A stretch of 64,000 bases of DNA from Pseudoxanthomonas suwonensis (GCA_003240695.1 QFNC01000001.1:1-64000); one strand, 5' to 3'; shown: positions 50,344-59,915, numbered from the stretch's first letter. Numbers and translations: made by a program. The notes: generated from the sequence alone by a model not told the origin.

Positions 50344-51654
50344 CTACGGTCGCTGCGCGCGCGCGCGGCGTGTCCGTTCCAAAGGATGCGGCTGCCGGAC
50401 CACATCCAGCCACACCAGGCGATGGTCGCTGGCTGCCGCCAGATCGGCAGTTGGCGTGCCCTCCGGCGGCCAGAACACGCCACCGTCGAGCACCTGTAGC
50501 GTGCGCGAGGGCAGCACGTAGTCCAGCCGCAGGGTGCCGCCTTGCGGGCCGAAATCGCCGGTGTGCGCGTGGATGTCGCCCTTGCGCGGCAAGCCGTGCC
50601 TGCGGGCGCGTTCGGCGGCGCCGGGGCTGCGTGGCACCCAGTCGGCATTCACGCGCGGGTGCTGCAGTACTTGCGCGATCGCGCCGGGCACACCATCGCC
50701 ATCCGCCGGATCGGCATTCAGATCGCCCAACAGCACGAAATGCGCCTCGCTGGCCAGGCCGCCGCAGTGGCCGGCATCGTCACACAGCCACGGCCTGTCG
50801 CCGGGCGACAGATACTCGGCCCACAGGCGGATTTCATCGGCATTGCGCGCACCGTTGCGGTCTTCGGGGCCATCGAACACCGGCGGGGTGGGGTGCGATG
50901 CCAGCACGTGCACCACGCCCTGCGGAGTGCGCACCGGTACGTCCCAGTGCGATTTGGATGACAGCCGCAGCTGCTGCCACGTGGCCGGCGGATACCACGG
51001 CTGTTGCGTGCGCGGACGCTGCGGCTGGCGGGCATCGGGCAGCGCGGCCCAGCGCAGCAGGCGGAAGCTGCGCACGGCATCCAGGTCGATGGGGTAGCGC
51101 GACAGCACCACCATGCCGTACTGGCCCGGGTGCAGGCCGTAGCCCCAGGCATCGTTGCCGGCAGCGCGGCCTTCGCTGCCGATGCGGCCATCACCATCCA
51201 GATCCAGCCCGCTGGGTTCGCCGGTGTTGACCGGGCCGAGATAGCGGTAGGGATAGGTCAACGGCGCTCCGCCGCCGGACTGCGGCATTTCCAGGTAATC
51301 GCGCTGGAACAGGTTGATGGCGCGGCCGTTGGCGTCGTGGTCGAATTCGTTCAGCAGCACGATGTCGGGGCGCACCCGCTGCAGCACCGCGGCAATGCGG
51401 CGGGCATCGGCATCGCCCGCGCGCAGCCGCTGCAGCAGGCCGTCGTTGTGGTCGTCGTACAGAGACACGTTGTAGGTGGCCACGCGAAGCGGCACCAGTG
51501 GCGTCAATGCACGGGTCATCGCTTCGGGCAGCTGCTCCAGCGTGTCCATGGCGGCGGCGGGGTCTCCCTTCACGCTGATGCGGATGCACGCGGCCAGCGG
51601 CAGCAGCATGGCCAGCGCCAGCGCGATGCGGAACAGGGTGGGGATGGCGGTCAT
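50344..51654 (-). CDS. Endonuclease/exonuclease/phosphatase family lipoprotein
   Basis: The 436-residue product has a lipoprotein signal (lipobox LAAC near residue 23) and the EEP fold: VATYNVSLYDD, IVLLNEFDHD, VVHVLASHPTPP, FVLLGDLNADPADG and LAAASDHRLVWLDV. The substrate may be a nucleic acid, lipid or phosphoester outside the cytoplasm. The frame is open far upstream across two other genes, but the ATG at 51654 overlaps the bpt stop and gives the signal peptide. Confidence 0.88.
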   Translation of the reverse strand: MTAIPTLFRIALALAMLLPLAACIRISVKGDPAAAMDTLEQLPEAMTRALTPLVPLRVATYNVSLYDDHNDGLLQRLRAGDADARRIAAVLQRVRPDIVLLNEFDHDANGRAINLFQRDYLEMPQSGGGAPLTYPYRYLGPVNTGEPSGLDLDGDGRIGSEGRAAGNDAWGYGLHPGQYGMVVLSRYPIDLDAVRSFRLLRWAALPDARQPQRPRTQQPWYPPATWQQLRLSSKSHWDVPVRTPQGVVHVLASHPTPPVFDGPEDRNGARNADEIRLWAEYLSPGDRPWLCDDAGHCGGLASEAHFVLLGDLNADPADGDGVPGAIAQVLQHPRVNADWVPRSPGAAERARRHGLPRKGDIHAHTGDFGPQGGTLRLDYVLPSRTLQVLDGGVFWPPEGTPTADLAAASDHRLVWLDVVRQPHPLERTRRARAQRP

Positions 51655-52382
51655 GGGTTGGTGTCTCCGGGGTCGAAGGGCTGCCACTGGCGGCCATCGT
51701 AGGCCTGCAAGGGCCGGAAACGACGCTTGTAGTCCATTTTGCCGTGTCTGGCGATCCAGTAGCCCAGATATAGGTGCTGCTGTCCTTCGCGGCGCGCCCA
51801 GTCGATCTGCGACAGGATGCCGAACGTGCCCAGGCCGCGCGCGGATTCGTCCGGGTCGAAGAAGGTGTACACCGCCGACAGCGCATCGTCGGTGCGATCG
51901 GTCACTGCCACGCCCAGCAGCGCGTGGTCGCTGCGGCGGCGCATCTCCAGGAAGCGCGTGGGCGACCAGCTGCCGATCAGGAACTGGTCGAACTCCACGC
52001 CGCCGTGATCGGCCATGCCGCCGTCGGCATGCCGCGATTGCAGATAGCGCCTGTACAGTTGCAGATGCTCGTCCTGGCGGCTGGCAGGCACGATGCGCAG
52101 GTCGATGTCGGCATTGCGGGCCAGGCAGCGGCGCTGGCTGCGATCGGGGACGAAGGCGGCCACCGGCACGCGCACCGGCGTGCAGGCGCGGCAGGCCGCG
52201 CAATGCGGGCGGTACACGATGTCGCCGGAGCGGCGGAAGCCCCAGCCCAACGCCACCGGGTACCACTGCGCCAGTTGCGGATCGCGCGGATCGAATACCA
52301 GATCGCGCGCCGTGCGTTCGGCAAAATAACCGCAGACATGCTCGCTGCCGTGGAACAGGCGCAGGTCGTCCAGTCCGGACAT
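51651..52382 (-). CDS. bpt: Aspartate/glutamate leucyltransferase Bpt
   Basis: The 243-residue enzyme has the bacterial protein transferase start SGLDDLRLFHGSEHVCGYF, the cysteine cluster HCAACRACTPVR, and the C-terminal YLGYWIARHGKMDYKRRFRP. Bpt adds leucine to proteins with N-terminal Asp or Glu and so marks them for ClpAP by the N-end rule. The end overlaps the EEP lipoprotein start by 4 bases. Confidence 0.95.
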   Translation of the reverse strand: MSGLDDLRLFHGSEHVCGYFAERTARDLVFDPRDPQLAQWYPVALGWGFRRSGDIVYRPHCAACRACTPVRVPVAAFVPDRSQRRCLARNADIDLRIVPASRQDEHLQLYRRYLQSRHADGGMADHGGVEFDQFLIGSWSPTRFLEMRRRSDHALLGVAVTDRTDDALSAVYTFFDPDESARGLGTFGILSQIDWARREGQQHLYLGYWIARHGKMDYKRRFRPLQAYDGRQWQPFDPGDTNP

Positions 52383-52385
52383 GGG

Positions 52386-52976
52386 TCAGCCTCCTGCCGC
52401 CGTGGGCAACCAGTGCCCGCATGCACCCGCCAGCACGCCACTGCCGATGCCCAGCAGCAAATCGATGGGGGTGTGCCGTTGCAGTTGCAGACGCGACCAC
52501 CCGACCGCCGACAGCCCGGCCAGCGCCAGGGCGATGGCGAGTGGGGTGCCCGGTTGCAGCAGCACCGCAGCGAATACCGCGAACGCCATGTGCAGCGAGG
52601 TCTTGCCCCACCGCTGCAGGACGATGGCCAGCAGCACGATCAGAGTGGCACCTGCAAACACGCCTGCTGCCAGCCACGCGCTGCCGATCGCGCTGGCTGC
52701 GGTCCCCAGCGCGAACAGCATCAGCAGCCATCGGTTGAGCTGCCGGCGCTCGTCGGGACGGCTGGCATCCACGTGCTGCCAGCGGCCCTGGCGCACGCGC
52801 TGCCGCGACAGCGCGATGATCGATCCTCCCAGCAACAGGCTGATCCCCGCCGCCGACCACAGCATGGATGGCGCTGCTGCATGGCGATGCAGCAGCATCA
52901 GCAGAGCCAGCATCACCACCGGCAGCGGATGCGCCAGCAGCGACACGGCTCGGGCGATGGCAGCGGTCGATGACAT
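52386..52976 (-). CDS. PAP2-family phosphatase-like membrane protein
   Basis: The 196-residue product has about five hydrophobic helices and PAP2-like motifs: KTSLHMAFAVFA for the SGH region and QRHTPIDLLLGIGSG for the last histidine/aspartate block. Enzymes of this type dephosphorylate lipid phosphates, for example undecaprenyl diphosphate. Motif 1 (KxxxxxxRP) is only weakly present, so activity is uncertain. The ATG at 52976 gives the family size. It lies 3 bases before bpt on the same strand. Confidence 0.78.
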   Translation of the reverse strand: MSSTAAIARAVSLLAHPLPVVMLALLMLLHRHAAAPSMLWSAAGISLLLGGSIIALSRQRVRQGRWQHVDASRPDERRQLNRWLLMLFALGTAASAIGSAWLAAGVFAGATLIVLLAIVLQRWGKTSLHMAFAVFAAVLLQPGTPLAIALALAGLSAVGWSRLQLQRHTPIDLLLGIGSGVLAGACGHWLPTAAGG

Positions 52977-53121
52977 GGCTGCAGCATAGCGATCCGGATC
53001 GCAGGTGGCGCGACCGATGGCATCGCCAGCTGAACGCGGTGGTGGTGACGTCAACTCCGCAGCCGGCAGCGGCGTTGTCTGCTGCAAGACCGGCATGGTG
53101 CCGATCGGGAGACCCATCCAG

Positions 53122-53691
53122 ATGCGCAAGTCCACTTTCATCACTGCCACGGCCGTCACCCTGCTGGCCGGCGCGGCCATCGTCCACGCGCAAGGGCCTG
53201 CCAAACCGGGTCCGGACCGCCCACGCGGGGGCATGCAGACCGCCGATGCCGACAAGGACGGCCGTATCAGTCGTGCCGAGCATGCATCGCATGCTTCCGA
53301 GCGCTTCACCCGCATGGACGTGAACAAGGACGGTTTCATCGATCAGGCCGATCGCCAGCAGCGCATGCAGCAGCGCCATGCCGAGCGCTTCGAGGAGCTG
53401 GATGGCGACCACGACGGCCGCATCACCCGTGCCGAATTCGAAGCCGCCCACGCCAAACGCATGGCCCGGAACATGGCGAGCCGCGCCGAACGCGAAGCCG
53501 CCGGCAAGCCGGTGCGGCCCATGCCCACGGATCAGGAACGGCAGAAGCGCCACGACGCGATGTTCGCGCGGCTGGACGGCAACAAGGACGGCGCGGTGAC
53601 CCGTGCCGAGTTCGATGCAGCCAGGACAGCGATGCGGGACGGGCATCATGGCCAGCGCCGCGGCATGCGCGGGGATCGTCCGCAGCAGTGA
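53122..53691 (+). CDS. Secreted EF-hand calcium-binding protein
   Basis: The 189-residue product has a signal peptide (TATAVTLLAGAAIVHAQ) and four EF-hand loops: DADKDGRISRAE, DVNKDGFIDQAD, DGDHDGRITRAE and DGNKDGAVTRAE. It would bind calcium in the periplasm or outside. The ATG at 53122 follows GGGAGA; an ATG at 53095 would disturb the signal peptide. It is divergent from the PAP2 gene and followed by a strong terminator. Confidence 0.88.
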   Translation: MRKSTFITATAVTLLAGAAIVHAQGPAKPGPDRPRGGMQTADADKDGRISRAEHASHASERFTRMDVNKDGFIDQADRQQRMQQRHAERFEELDGDHDGRITRAEFEAAHAKRMARNMASRAEREAAGKPVRPMPTDQERQKRHDAMFARLDGNKDGAVTRAEFDAARTAMRDGHHGQRRGMRGDRPQQ

Positions 53692-53700
53692 GTGTCGGGG

Positions 53701-53737
53701 GCAGGACGACTGGCCCGATTCAGTCGTCCTGCGTTTT
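53701..53737 (+). terminator. Intrinsic terminator of the EF-hand gene
   Basis: GCAGGACGACTG (53701-53712) and CAGTCGTCCTGC (53721-53732) form a perfect 12-bp stem with an 8-base loop, followed by GTTTT. It lies 9 bases after the EF-hand stop. The right arm also encodes the last codons of the convergent gene, whose stop is at 53720. Confidence 0.85.
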
Positions 53738-54544
53738 AGCCAGCACGGTCCAGGTGGTGCCGATGCGGCGCACCTGCAGGTCGCGCTCGGATGCGTTTCC
53801 GTTGCCTGTCTGCCGCAGTCGCACGGTGCCGCTGCCGGAACCGTCGGTGCGGTAATCGAGCACGTCCACTTGCAACGCATCGGTGGCATCGGCAGGGCAT
53901 TGCGATGCCGCCACGATCCGCATCCGCATCGCCTGCAGCCGCTGCAGGCTGTCGGCGGGCGGGTCGGCGGAGTCGATGGCAAGGCAGTGCAGCATGTTGC
54001 CATCCAGCCCGGCGACGAGCGTTTCCGCCAGCATCGGCGGCACCGGCACGCGATGCACCTGTGGAGCGTCGATCACCGGCATCGCACCGACGGCAGGCGT
54101 CGATGGCGCGGCGGTTGCCGTGGTTGCCTGCGATGGCGCCGGGGACCACCAGCCCATGCGGCGTGCCCCGAACAGGGTCAGTCCCGCCACCAGCGCGATC
54201 ACCGCCACCAGCAGCAGGTTGATGCGCGAGGCCTTGCGGGTGATGCGGCGGGCATCCTCGCCGTGCATGCTGGGCGGCAGATAGCCCATGTCCGGCAATC
54301 GCGCATCCTGCAGCAGGCCGCGCTCGCGAAGCAGGGCACGGGCGGGGGTCTGGTCTTCGGAGCGCACGATCCACACCGACGGCTGCGTGGCCGGGTCCGG
54401 AGGATGCCGGTAGCTGAAATTGCCGCGGATCGCGCCTTTCCAGCCGCGTCCGTTGCGGATGCTGGTGGCGATGCCGGCGTCTTCCAGCAACCGGGCCACG
54501 GCTTCCACGTTCTCGATGCGGGGGCTGGCGAAGATCTGGCGCAT
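53720..54544 (-). CDS. DUF2007-type putative signal-transducing membrane protein
   Basis: The 274-residue product begins with a DUF2007-like domain (MRQIFASPRIENVEAVARLL, then DAGIATSIRNG), followed by a membrane helix (about residues 108-127) and a Pro/Ala linker. A C-terminal domain has CLAIDSADPPADSLQRLQAM. Similar Xanthomonas proteins are annotated as pathogenicity-like without known function. Its end overlaps the terminator of the convergent gene. Confidence 0.75.
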   Translation of the reverse strand: MRQIFASPRIENVEAVARLLEDAGIATSIRNGRGWKGAIRGNFSYRHPPDPATQPSVWIVRSEDQTPARALLRERGLLQDARLPDMGYLPPSMHGEDARRITRKASRINLLLVAVIALVAGLTLFGARRMGWWSPAPSQATTATAAPSTPAVGAMPVIDAPQVHRVPVPPMLAETLVAGLDGNMLHCLAIDSADPPADSLQRLQAMRMRIVAASQCPADATDALQVDVLDYRTDGSGSGTVRLRQTGNGNASERDLQVRRIGTTWTVLAKTQDD

Positions 54545-54599
54545 GCGTGCAGCTTAGCAGCGGCCGGACAGCGGACGCGTCAGCGAATGATGGTCGATG

Positions 54600-55499
54600 T
54601 CAGGACGAAGCCGAGCGCGGCGTGGCCGTGGTGGCCTGTGTGCGGATCATCCCTTCCTGCGCGCTACTGGCCACCAGCGTGCCGGTGCGATCGAAAATCT
54701 GTCCGCGCGCCAGGCCGCGGGCATTCTGCGCGCTGGGGCTGTCGATGGCGTACAGCAGCCAGTCGTCGGCGCGGAACGGACGATGGAACCACAGCGCGTG
54801 ATCGAGTGAGGCCATCTGCACATCCGGCTGGTAGTAACTGATGCCGTGCGGCAGGTTGGCTGTGCCCAGCAGGTGGAAATCGCTGGCATAGGCCAGCAGT
54901 GCGCGATGCAGTTCCGGTGCATCGCCCACCGGTTCGTTCAATCGAAACCACACCTGCTGGAACGGTGGCCGCTTGGCCGGCTGCAATTCGTCATGCGGAT
55001 ACACCGGGCGGAACTCGAACGGTCCCTGCCGCGCCAGCCAGCGTTGGACCTTGATCGGCAGGGTGGCCAGCAGCGCAGCGTCCACTGGCACCGGTGGCGG
55101 GATGTCCTCTGGCATGGGCACCTGCGGCATCGCCAGCTGGTGCGCATGGCTGGTTTCCGGTTGCTGGAACGAGGCCGCGCAGAAGAAGATCACCTGCCCG
55201 TGCTGGATCGCGGTGACGCGGCGCACCGAAAAGCTGCCGCCGTCGCGGGTGCGGTCCACGTTGTAGACGATCGGCGCATCGATGTCGCCGGCGCGCAGGA
55301 AATACGCGTGCAGCGAGTGCGCATCGCGCGGGCCGCGCTCGGCATCGATGGTGGCCTGCGCTGCCGACAGCGCCTGTCCCAGCACCTGCCCGCCGAACAC
55401 GTACTTGGTGCCGATGTCGCGGCTCTGGCCACGGAACAGGTTGTCTTCCAGCCGTTCCAGCGACAGCAGTTCGATCAGTTCGGAAACCGGGGCGTTCAT
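54600..55499 (-). CDS. tesB: Acyl-CoA thioesterase II
   Basis: The 299-residue double hotdog thioesterase has IELLSLERLEDNLFRGQSRD at the start, YVFGGQVLGQALSAAQAT, FSVRRVTAIQHGQVIF and the C-terminal block with the active-site aspartate, ASLDHALWFHRPFRADDW. It hydrolyses medium and long acyl-CoAs. It stands alone on the - strand, 55 bases after the DUF2007 gene start. Confidence 0.94.
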   Translation of the reverse strand: MNAPVSELIELLSLERLEDNLFRGQSRDIGTKYVFGGQVLGQALSAAQATIDAERGPRDAHSLHAYFLRAGDIDAPIVYNVDRTRDGGSFSVRRVTAIQHGQVIFFCAASFQQPETSHAHQLAMPQVPMPEDIPPPVPVDAALLATLPIKVQRWLARQGPFEFRPVYPHDELQPAKRPPFQQVWFRLNEPVGDAPELHRALLAYASDFHLLGTANLPHGISYYQPDVQMASLDHALWFHRPFRADDWLLYAIDSPSAQNARGLARGQIFDRTGTLVASSAQEGMIRTQATTATPRSASS

Positions 55500-55592
55500 G
55501 CGGAGCGGACCATGCCAATGGCGACGGGTGATGGTATCGCGACATGACAGATCATCGGTTCGGTCGCGCCGATGACAGCCGCCTTCAAGCCT

Positions 55593-55932
55593 TCAACGGG
55601 TGCGGTTAGGCAGGAAGCCGATGTCCATGGCGTGATTGCCCGGATCGTCCGGATCGATGCGCACCATGATGGGCTGGTTGGCCGGAATGTCACCTGGCCC
55701 TCGGCCGAAGTGAAGCGGAACACCGGCGCCCGGTGGTGTCGCCGTCGCTGTCGCGCTTGCGCACCAGCTCGATCACTTCGCCATCCGCACGCAGCCCGTC
55801 GCGGCGCAGGCGATGGCTGGACAGGGCGGTCCACGCGGCGATCGCCAGCAGGATCACTCCCACCAGCCCGAAGATGCCGCCGACCGCGAACGTGACCGAC
55901 TCGCGGTTCGGGAGTCTGATGCGGGTGGTCAT
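55593..55932 (-). pseudogene. DUF3592 membrane protein broken by two frameshifts
   Basis: The first frame gives a basic head, one membrane helix (FAVGGIFGLVGVILLAIAAW) and DGLRADGEVIELVRKRDSDG, typical of DUF3592. It then shifts. The expected APVFRFTSAEGQV is in a second frame and the probable end ANQPIMVRIDPDDPGNHAMD in a third, with a stop at 55593. The first frame alone ends at 55690 after a nonsense tail. The family continuation with a second helix is absent. Sequencing error is an alternative cause. The ATG overlaps the amidase stop. Confidence 0.65.
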
Positions 55933-56516
55933 AGGCGGGCAGTGGCGTGCGGAAGCCAGCGTTGCCAGCTGCCTTCGGCCAGCACCCGCGCCCACGGAAA
56001 CAGCGGCCCTGGGTCGCGCTTGCGCTGCACCCGTTGCGCAGGATCATCGCTGGCCGGCACCTGTCCGGTGTCCAGATCCTCGTGCCCGGCGATGCGTTCC
56101 AACGACGGCAGCTGCTGCCGCAGCCAGGCCAGCAGTGCGATCAGCGCATCGATCTGCGCATCGGGGTAGGCCTCGGTCATCGCCTGGTGCCGCGAATCCA
56201 GCCATTGCGGCCAGCGCCCGCGGTTGACCAGTTCGATGCCGATGCTGGTCGCATTGTGGCCGCGCACATGGTGGGCGATGCGATCCAGCGGCACGTACTG
56301 GTGGATGCTGCCGTCGCGATCGATGTAGAGATGGCCGCTGTTGCCGGTGGCGGAATCCGGGTAATGGATGCGTTCGCCGTAGTCGCGTGCCGTGGCCAGA
56401 TCGGGCAGTTCGGTGCAATGCAGCACCACCAGATCGATGGCATCCAGACTGCGCGCCCGCAACTGCTGCACGTAGGGCAACGGGTGCGGATGGATGGACA
56501 GCGGCGTTGCAGGCAT
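55929..56516 (-). CDS. N-acetylmuramoyl-L-alanine amidase (AmpD-like)
   Basis: The 195-residue amidase_2 protein has the zinc-ligand blocks DLVVLHCTELP, HHVRGHNATSIGIELVNRGR and RIAGHEDLDTGQVPASDDP. No signal peptide is apparent, so it is probably the cytoplasmic AmpD type that recycles anhydro-muropeptides. It diverges from the hydrolase gene at 56539. Confidence 0.9.
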   Translation of the reverse strand: MPATPLSIHPHPLPYVQQLRARSLDAIDLVVLHCTELPDLATARDYGERIHYPDSATGNSGHLYIDRDGSIHQYVPLDRIAHHVRGHNATSIGIELVNRGRWPQWLDSRHQAMTEAYPDAQIDALIALLAWLRQQLPSLERIAGHEDLDTGQVPASDDPAQRVQRKRDPGPLFPWARVLAEGSWQRWLPHATARL

Positions 56517-56538
56517 GCGGCGATGCTAGCATTCCGCC

Positions 56539-57063
56539 ATGATCGGACATTGCATTCTCTCGCACGGCTTCGAAAGCGGCCCGGATGCCACCAAGGTCAC
56601 CGCACTGGCAGAGGCCGCGCAGGTGCTGGGATGGACCCACGAGCGCCCCGATTACACCGATCTGGACGCACGCCGCGACGTGGGCGAGCTGGGCGATGTG
56701 CCGGCCCGCATCCAGCGCCTGCTGGCACTGGCGCGGCAGGCGGCACAACGCGGGCCGCTGGTGCTGGCCGGTTCCAGCCTGGGTGCGTACATTTCCGGCG
56801 CGGTGTCGCTGCAGGTGCCGGTGGCAGGGTTGTTCCTGATGGCGCCGCCGGTGCGCATGCGGGCTGCGCAACCCATGCAGGCGGCTGCGGTGCCCACCTC
56901 GATCCTGCACGGCTGGCACGACGAACTGATTCCCGCCGGTGAGGTCATCGCCTGGGCTCGGGCCCGCAACGACCGTCTGCTGCTGGTCGATGATTCGCAT
57001 CGACTGGCCGGGCATGTGCGCGATTCAGCCGAGGCGTTCGCGGCCCTGCTGGCCAGCCTGTAG
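56539..57063 (+). CDS. Small alpha/beta hydrolase (YqiA/YcfP-like)
   Basis: The 174-residue product has an early glycine-rich loop (ILSHGFESGPDATKVTALAE), the nucleophile motif GSSLGAYIS, and later the aspartate and histidine in SILHGWHDELIP and DDSHRL. The substrate is unknown. A TAGCAT box ends 6 bases before the ATG and no ribosome-binding site is seen, so the mRNA may be leaderless. rlmKL starts 2 bases after the stop. Confidence 0.85.
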   Translation: MIGHCILSHGFESGPDATKVTALAEAAQVLGWTHERPDYTDLDARRDVGELGDVPARIQRLLALARQAAQRGPLVLAGSSLGAYISGAVSLQVPVAGLFLMAPPVRMRAAQPMQAAAVPTSILHGWHDELIPAGEVIAWARARNDRLLLVDDSHRLAGHVRDSAEAFAALLASL

Positions 57064-57065
57064 CC

Positions 57066-59204
57066 ATGCGTTTCTTCGCCAGTTGCAGCAAGGGCCTGGA
57101 ATATCTGCTGGCCGACGAACTGCAGGCACTCGGATGCGCGCGCGCCACGGCGGCAGTGGCCGGTGTGCAGGCCGAAGGGGACTTGCACGCTGCCCAGCGC
57201 GCCGTACTGTGGTCGCGACTCGCCAGTCGCGTGCTGTGGCCGCTGGCGGAATTCGAATGCGACCATGCCGATGCGCTGTATCGCGGCGTGCGCGCGGTGG
57301 ACTGGACCCGGCATCTGTCCCCGGACCTGACCCTGGCCGTGGACGCGCACGGTTCCGCGCCCGGCATCGACCATTCCGGGTTCGCTGCGCAACGGGTAAA
57401 GGATGCGGTGGTGGACGTGCTGCGCGAGGCCACCGGGCAACGGCCATCGGTGGACGTGGTCTCGCCCGATCTGCGTCTGAATCTGCTGCTGCGCAAGGGC
57501 CGCGCCATACTCGCGGTGGATCTTGGCGGCGGTGCGCTGCACCGGCGCGGCTGGCGCGGACAGGCGGTGGATGCGCCGTTGAAGGAAACCCTGGCGGCAG
57601 CCGTGCTGACGCGCGGCGGCTGGCCGGCGCGGTATGCCGATGGCGGCGGCTTGTGCGACCCGATGTGCGGCAGCGGCACCCTGGTGATCGAGGCGGCGTT
57701 GATGGCTGCCGACGTGGCCCCCGGACTGCAGCGGCACGGCGATGGCCTGCCGAGTCGCTGGTCGGGCTTCGATGTGGCGCACTGGCAGTCGCAACTGGGC
57801 GAGGCGCGGCAGCGTGCCGAACGCGGCATGGCCGGGCTGCGTCCGGTGTTCTTCGGCAGCGACCGCGATCCGCGCGCCATCGATGCCGCCCGTCGCAATG
57901 CCGCCGCAGCCGGTCTGGGCGACCGCATCCAGTGGCAGGTCGCCGATGTCGATGCGCTGGCTGCGTTGCCGCAGACGGGAGGCCTGATCGTCTGCAATCC
58001 GCCCTACGATGCCCGTCTGGCTGCCGATCCGGCCCTGTATCGCCGTCTGGGCGATGCGCTGCGCCGTGCGGCGGTCGGTTGGACCGCCAGCCTGCTGTGC
58101 GGCGACGAGGCATTGGCGCGTGCCACCGGCCTGCATGCGCGCAAGCGCTACACGGTGTTCAATGGCGCGCTGGAATGCAGTCTCATTCTGGTCGATCCGA
58201 TCGAGCCGCCACGCACGGCCGATGCACCGCTGCGGCCGCTGTCCGATGGCGCGCAGATGGTGGCCAATCGGCTGCAGAAGAACCTGCGCAAGCTGTCCGG
58301 CTGGCGCCAGCGCGAACAGATCGATTGCTTCCGCGCCTACGACGCCGACCTGCCCGAATACGCCGCTGCCATCGACGTGTACACCGAAGCCGACGACGGC
58401 CGGATCTGGCTGCATGTGCAGGAATACGCCGCGCCGGCCAGCATTCCCGAAGCGGTGGCCAGCGGCCGGCTGCGCGACCTGCTGGCGGCGGCCCGGCAGG
58501 TGTTCGCGGTGCCGCCGGACCGGGTCGCGGTCAAGACCCGCAGCAGCAGCAAGGGCGGCAGCCAGTACGGCCGTTTCGCGCGCAGTGGCGAGGTGATCAG
58601 CGTGCGCGAAGGCGGGGCGCGGCTGCGGGTGAACCTGTTCGACTATCTGGACACCGGCCTGTTTCTCGATCACCGTCCCACCCGGTTGCGGATCGCAGGG
58701 CAGGCGCGGGATGCGCGTTTTCTCAACCTGTTCTGCTACACCGGCGCGGCCACGGTGCAGGCAGCCCTGGGCGGCGCGGCGCAAACCACCAGCGTCGATC
58801 TGTCGGCGACCTATCTGGAATGGCTGGCCGACAATCTGCGCGAAAACGGCCTGGGCGGCACCCGCCACAGCATCACCCAGGCCGACGTGCTGGCCTGGCT
58901 GCGTGCGGACAGCGGCCGGTACGACCTGATTTTCTGCGACCCGCCCACGTTTTCCAATTCGGCGCGTGCGGCCGACTTCGACGTACAGCGCGACCACGTC
59001 GCATTGCTGCGGCTGGCCATGGCGCGTCTGGCGCCGCAGGGGCTGCTGCTGTTTTCCAACAACTACCGCCGCTTCCGGCTGGATGAAGCCGCTCTGGCGG
59101 CGTTCGCACGGGTCGAGGAAGTGGGCGCCCGCAGCATCCCGCCCGACTTCGCCCGCAATGCCCGCATCCACCGCTGCTGGGAACTGCGCCACCCCGCCGC
59201 ATGA
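57066..59204 (+). CDS. rlmKL: Bifunctional 23S rRNA methyltransferase RlmKL
   Basis: The 712-residue protein has an N-terminal THUMP domain, an RlmL domain with DPMCGSGTLVIEAAL and IVCNPPYDARL, and a C-terminal RlmK domain with FLNLFCYTGAATVQAALGGA and IFCDPPTFSNSARA. It methylates G2445 (N2) and G2069 (N7) of 23S rRNA. The length is close to the E. coli enzyme (702). It is cotranscribed with the small hydrolase upstream. Confidence 0.95.
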   Translation: MRFFASCSKGLEYLLADELQALGCARATAAVAGVQAEGDLHAAQRAVLWSRLASRVLWPLAEFECDHADALYRGVRAVDWTRHLSPDLTLAVDAHGSAPGIDHSGFAAQRVKDAVVDVLREATGQRPSVDVVSPDLRLNLLLRKGRAILAVDLGGGALHRRGWRGQAVDAPLKETLAAAVLTRGGWPARYADGGGLCDPMCGSGTLVIEAALMAADVAPGLQRHGDGLPSRWSGFDVAHWQSQLGEARQRAERGMAGLRPVFFGSDRDPRAIDAARRNAAAAGLGDRIQWQVADVDALAALPQTGGLIVCNPPYDARLAADPALYRRLGDALRRAAVGWTASLLCGDEALARATGLHARKRYTVFNGALECSLILVDPIEPPRTADAPLRPLSDGAQMVANRLQKNLRKLSGWRQREQIDCFRAYDADLPEYAAAIDVYTEADDGRIWLHVQEYAAPASIPEAVASGRLRDLLAAARQVFAVPPDRVAVKTRSSSKGGSQYGRFARSGEVISVREGGARLRVNLFDYLDTGLFLDHRPTRLRIAGQARDARFLNLFCYTGAATVQAALGGAAQTTSVDLSATYLEWLADNLRENGLGGTRHSITQADVLAWLRADSGRYDLIFCDPPTFSNSARAADFDVQRDHVALLRLAMARLAPQGLLLFSNNYRRFRLDEAALAAFARVEEVGARSIPPDFARNARIHRCWELRHPAA

Positions 59205-59264
59205 GCCATTCACCCGTGCACCGGCAAAACGCGGCATGATGTCAGCCGACCGCCAGGAACACCC

Positions 59265-59915
59265 ATGTCCTCATCCGATCACGTCAACCGCCTGCGTTTT
59301 TTCGGCCAATGGCTGGCCAATCCCAGGCAGACGGCTGCCATCACGCCCTCCAGCCCCGATCTGGTGGCTGCGGTCATGGCGGAACTGCCGGACGGAGCAC
59401 AGCGCATCATCGAGCTGGGCGCCGGCACTGGCGTGTTCACCCGCGCGCTGCTGGAGCGCGGCATCCGTGCCGCCGACCTGCTGGTGGTGGAATTGAACCC
59501 GGTGATGCATGCCAATCTGGCGCAGCAGTTTCCCGATGCGCACGTGGTGCAGGGCAATGCGATCCATCTGGTCGAACTGGCTCACGGCGCCGGCTTCCTG
59601 CAGGCGGACCTGGCCGATGCGGTGGTATCGGGACTGGGGCTGCTGGCCATGGATCGCGCCACCCAGTCGGTGATCCTGCAGGCCGCATTCGAATGCCTGC
59701 GCCCGGGCGGGGTGTTCGTCCAGTTCACCTACGGGCCGTTGTCGCCGGTGCCGGAGCAGATCCTGTCGGGATTGGGCATCAGCGCACGCCGCGGCACCTT
59801 CGTGCTGCGCAACGTGCCGCCGGCCACGGTGTGGGTGTTCACGCGCAGCCGCGCCAAGGGCATCACGCCGCGCACGGTGCGGCGCGATGGCAGCACGAAA
59901 CCCGATTCGGACTGA
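59265..59915 (+). CDS. PmtA-like SAM-dependent (phospholipid) methyltransferase
   Basis: The product has 216 residues with a PmtA-type start (FFGQWLANPRQTAAITPSSP), motif I IIELGAGTGVFTRALLERG and post-motif DLLVVELNPVMHANLAQQFP. PmtA-type enzymes N-methylate phosphatidylethanolamine; the match is good but the substrate is inferred. AGGAA precedes the ATG. It follows rlmKL by 60 bases. Confidence 0.82.
   Translation: MSSSDHVNRLRFFGQWLANPRQTAAITPSSPDLVAAVMAELPDGAQRIIELGAGTGVFTRALLERGIRAADLLVVELNPVMHANLAQQFPDAHVVQGNAIHLVELAHGAGFLQADLADAVVSGLGLLAMDRATQSVILQAAFECLRPGGVFVQFTYGPLSPVPEQILSGLGISARRGTFVLRNVPPATVWVFTRSRAKGITPRTVRRDGSTKPDSD

Noticed and set aside
51655..54003. Upstream extension of the EEP lipoprotein frame to 54003
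   Set aside because: The extension crosses bpt, the PAP2 gene and the EF-hand gene; the ATG at 51654 gives a proper lipoprotein signal and overlaps the bpt stop.
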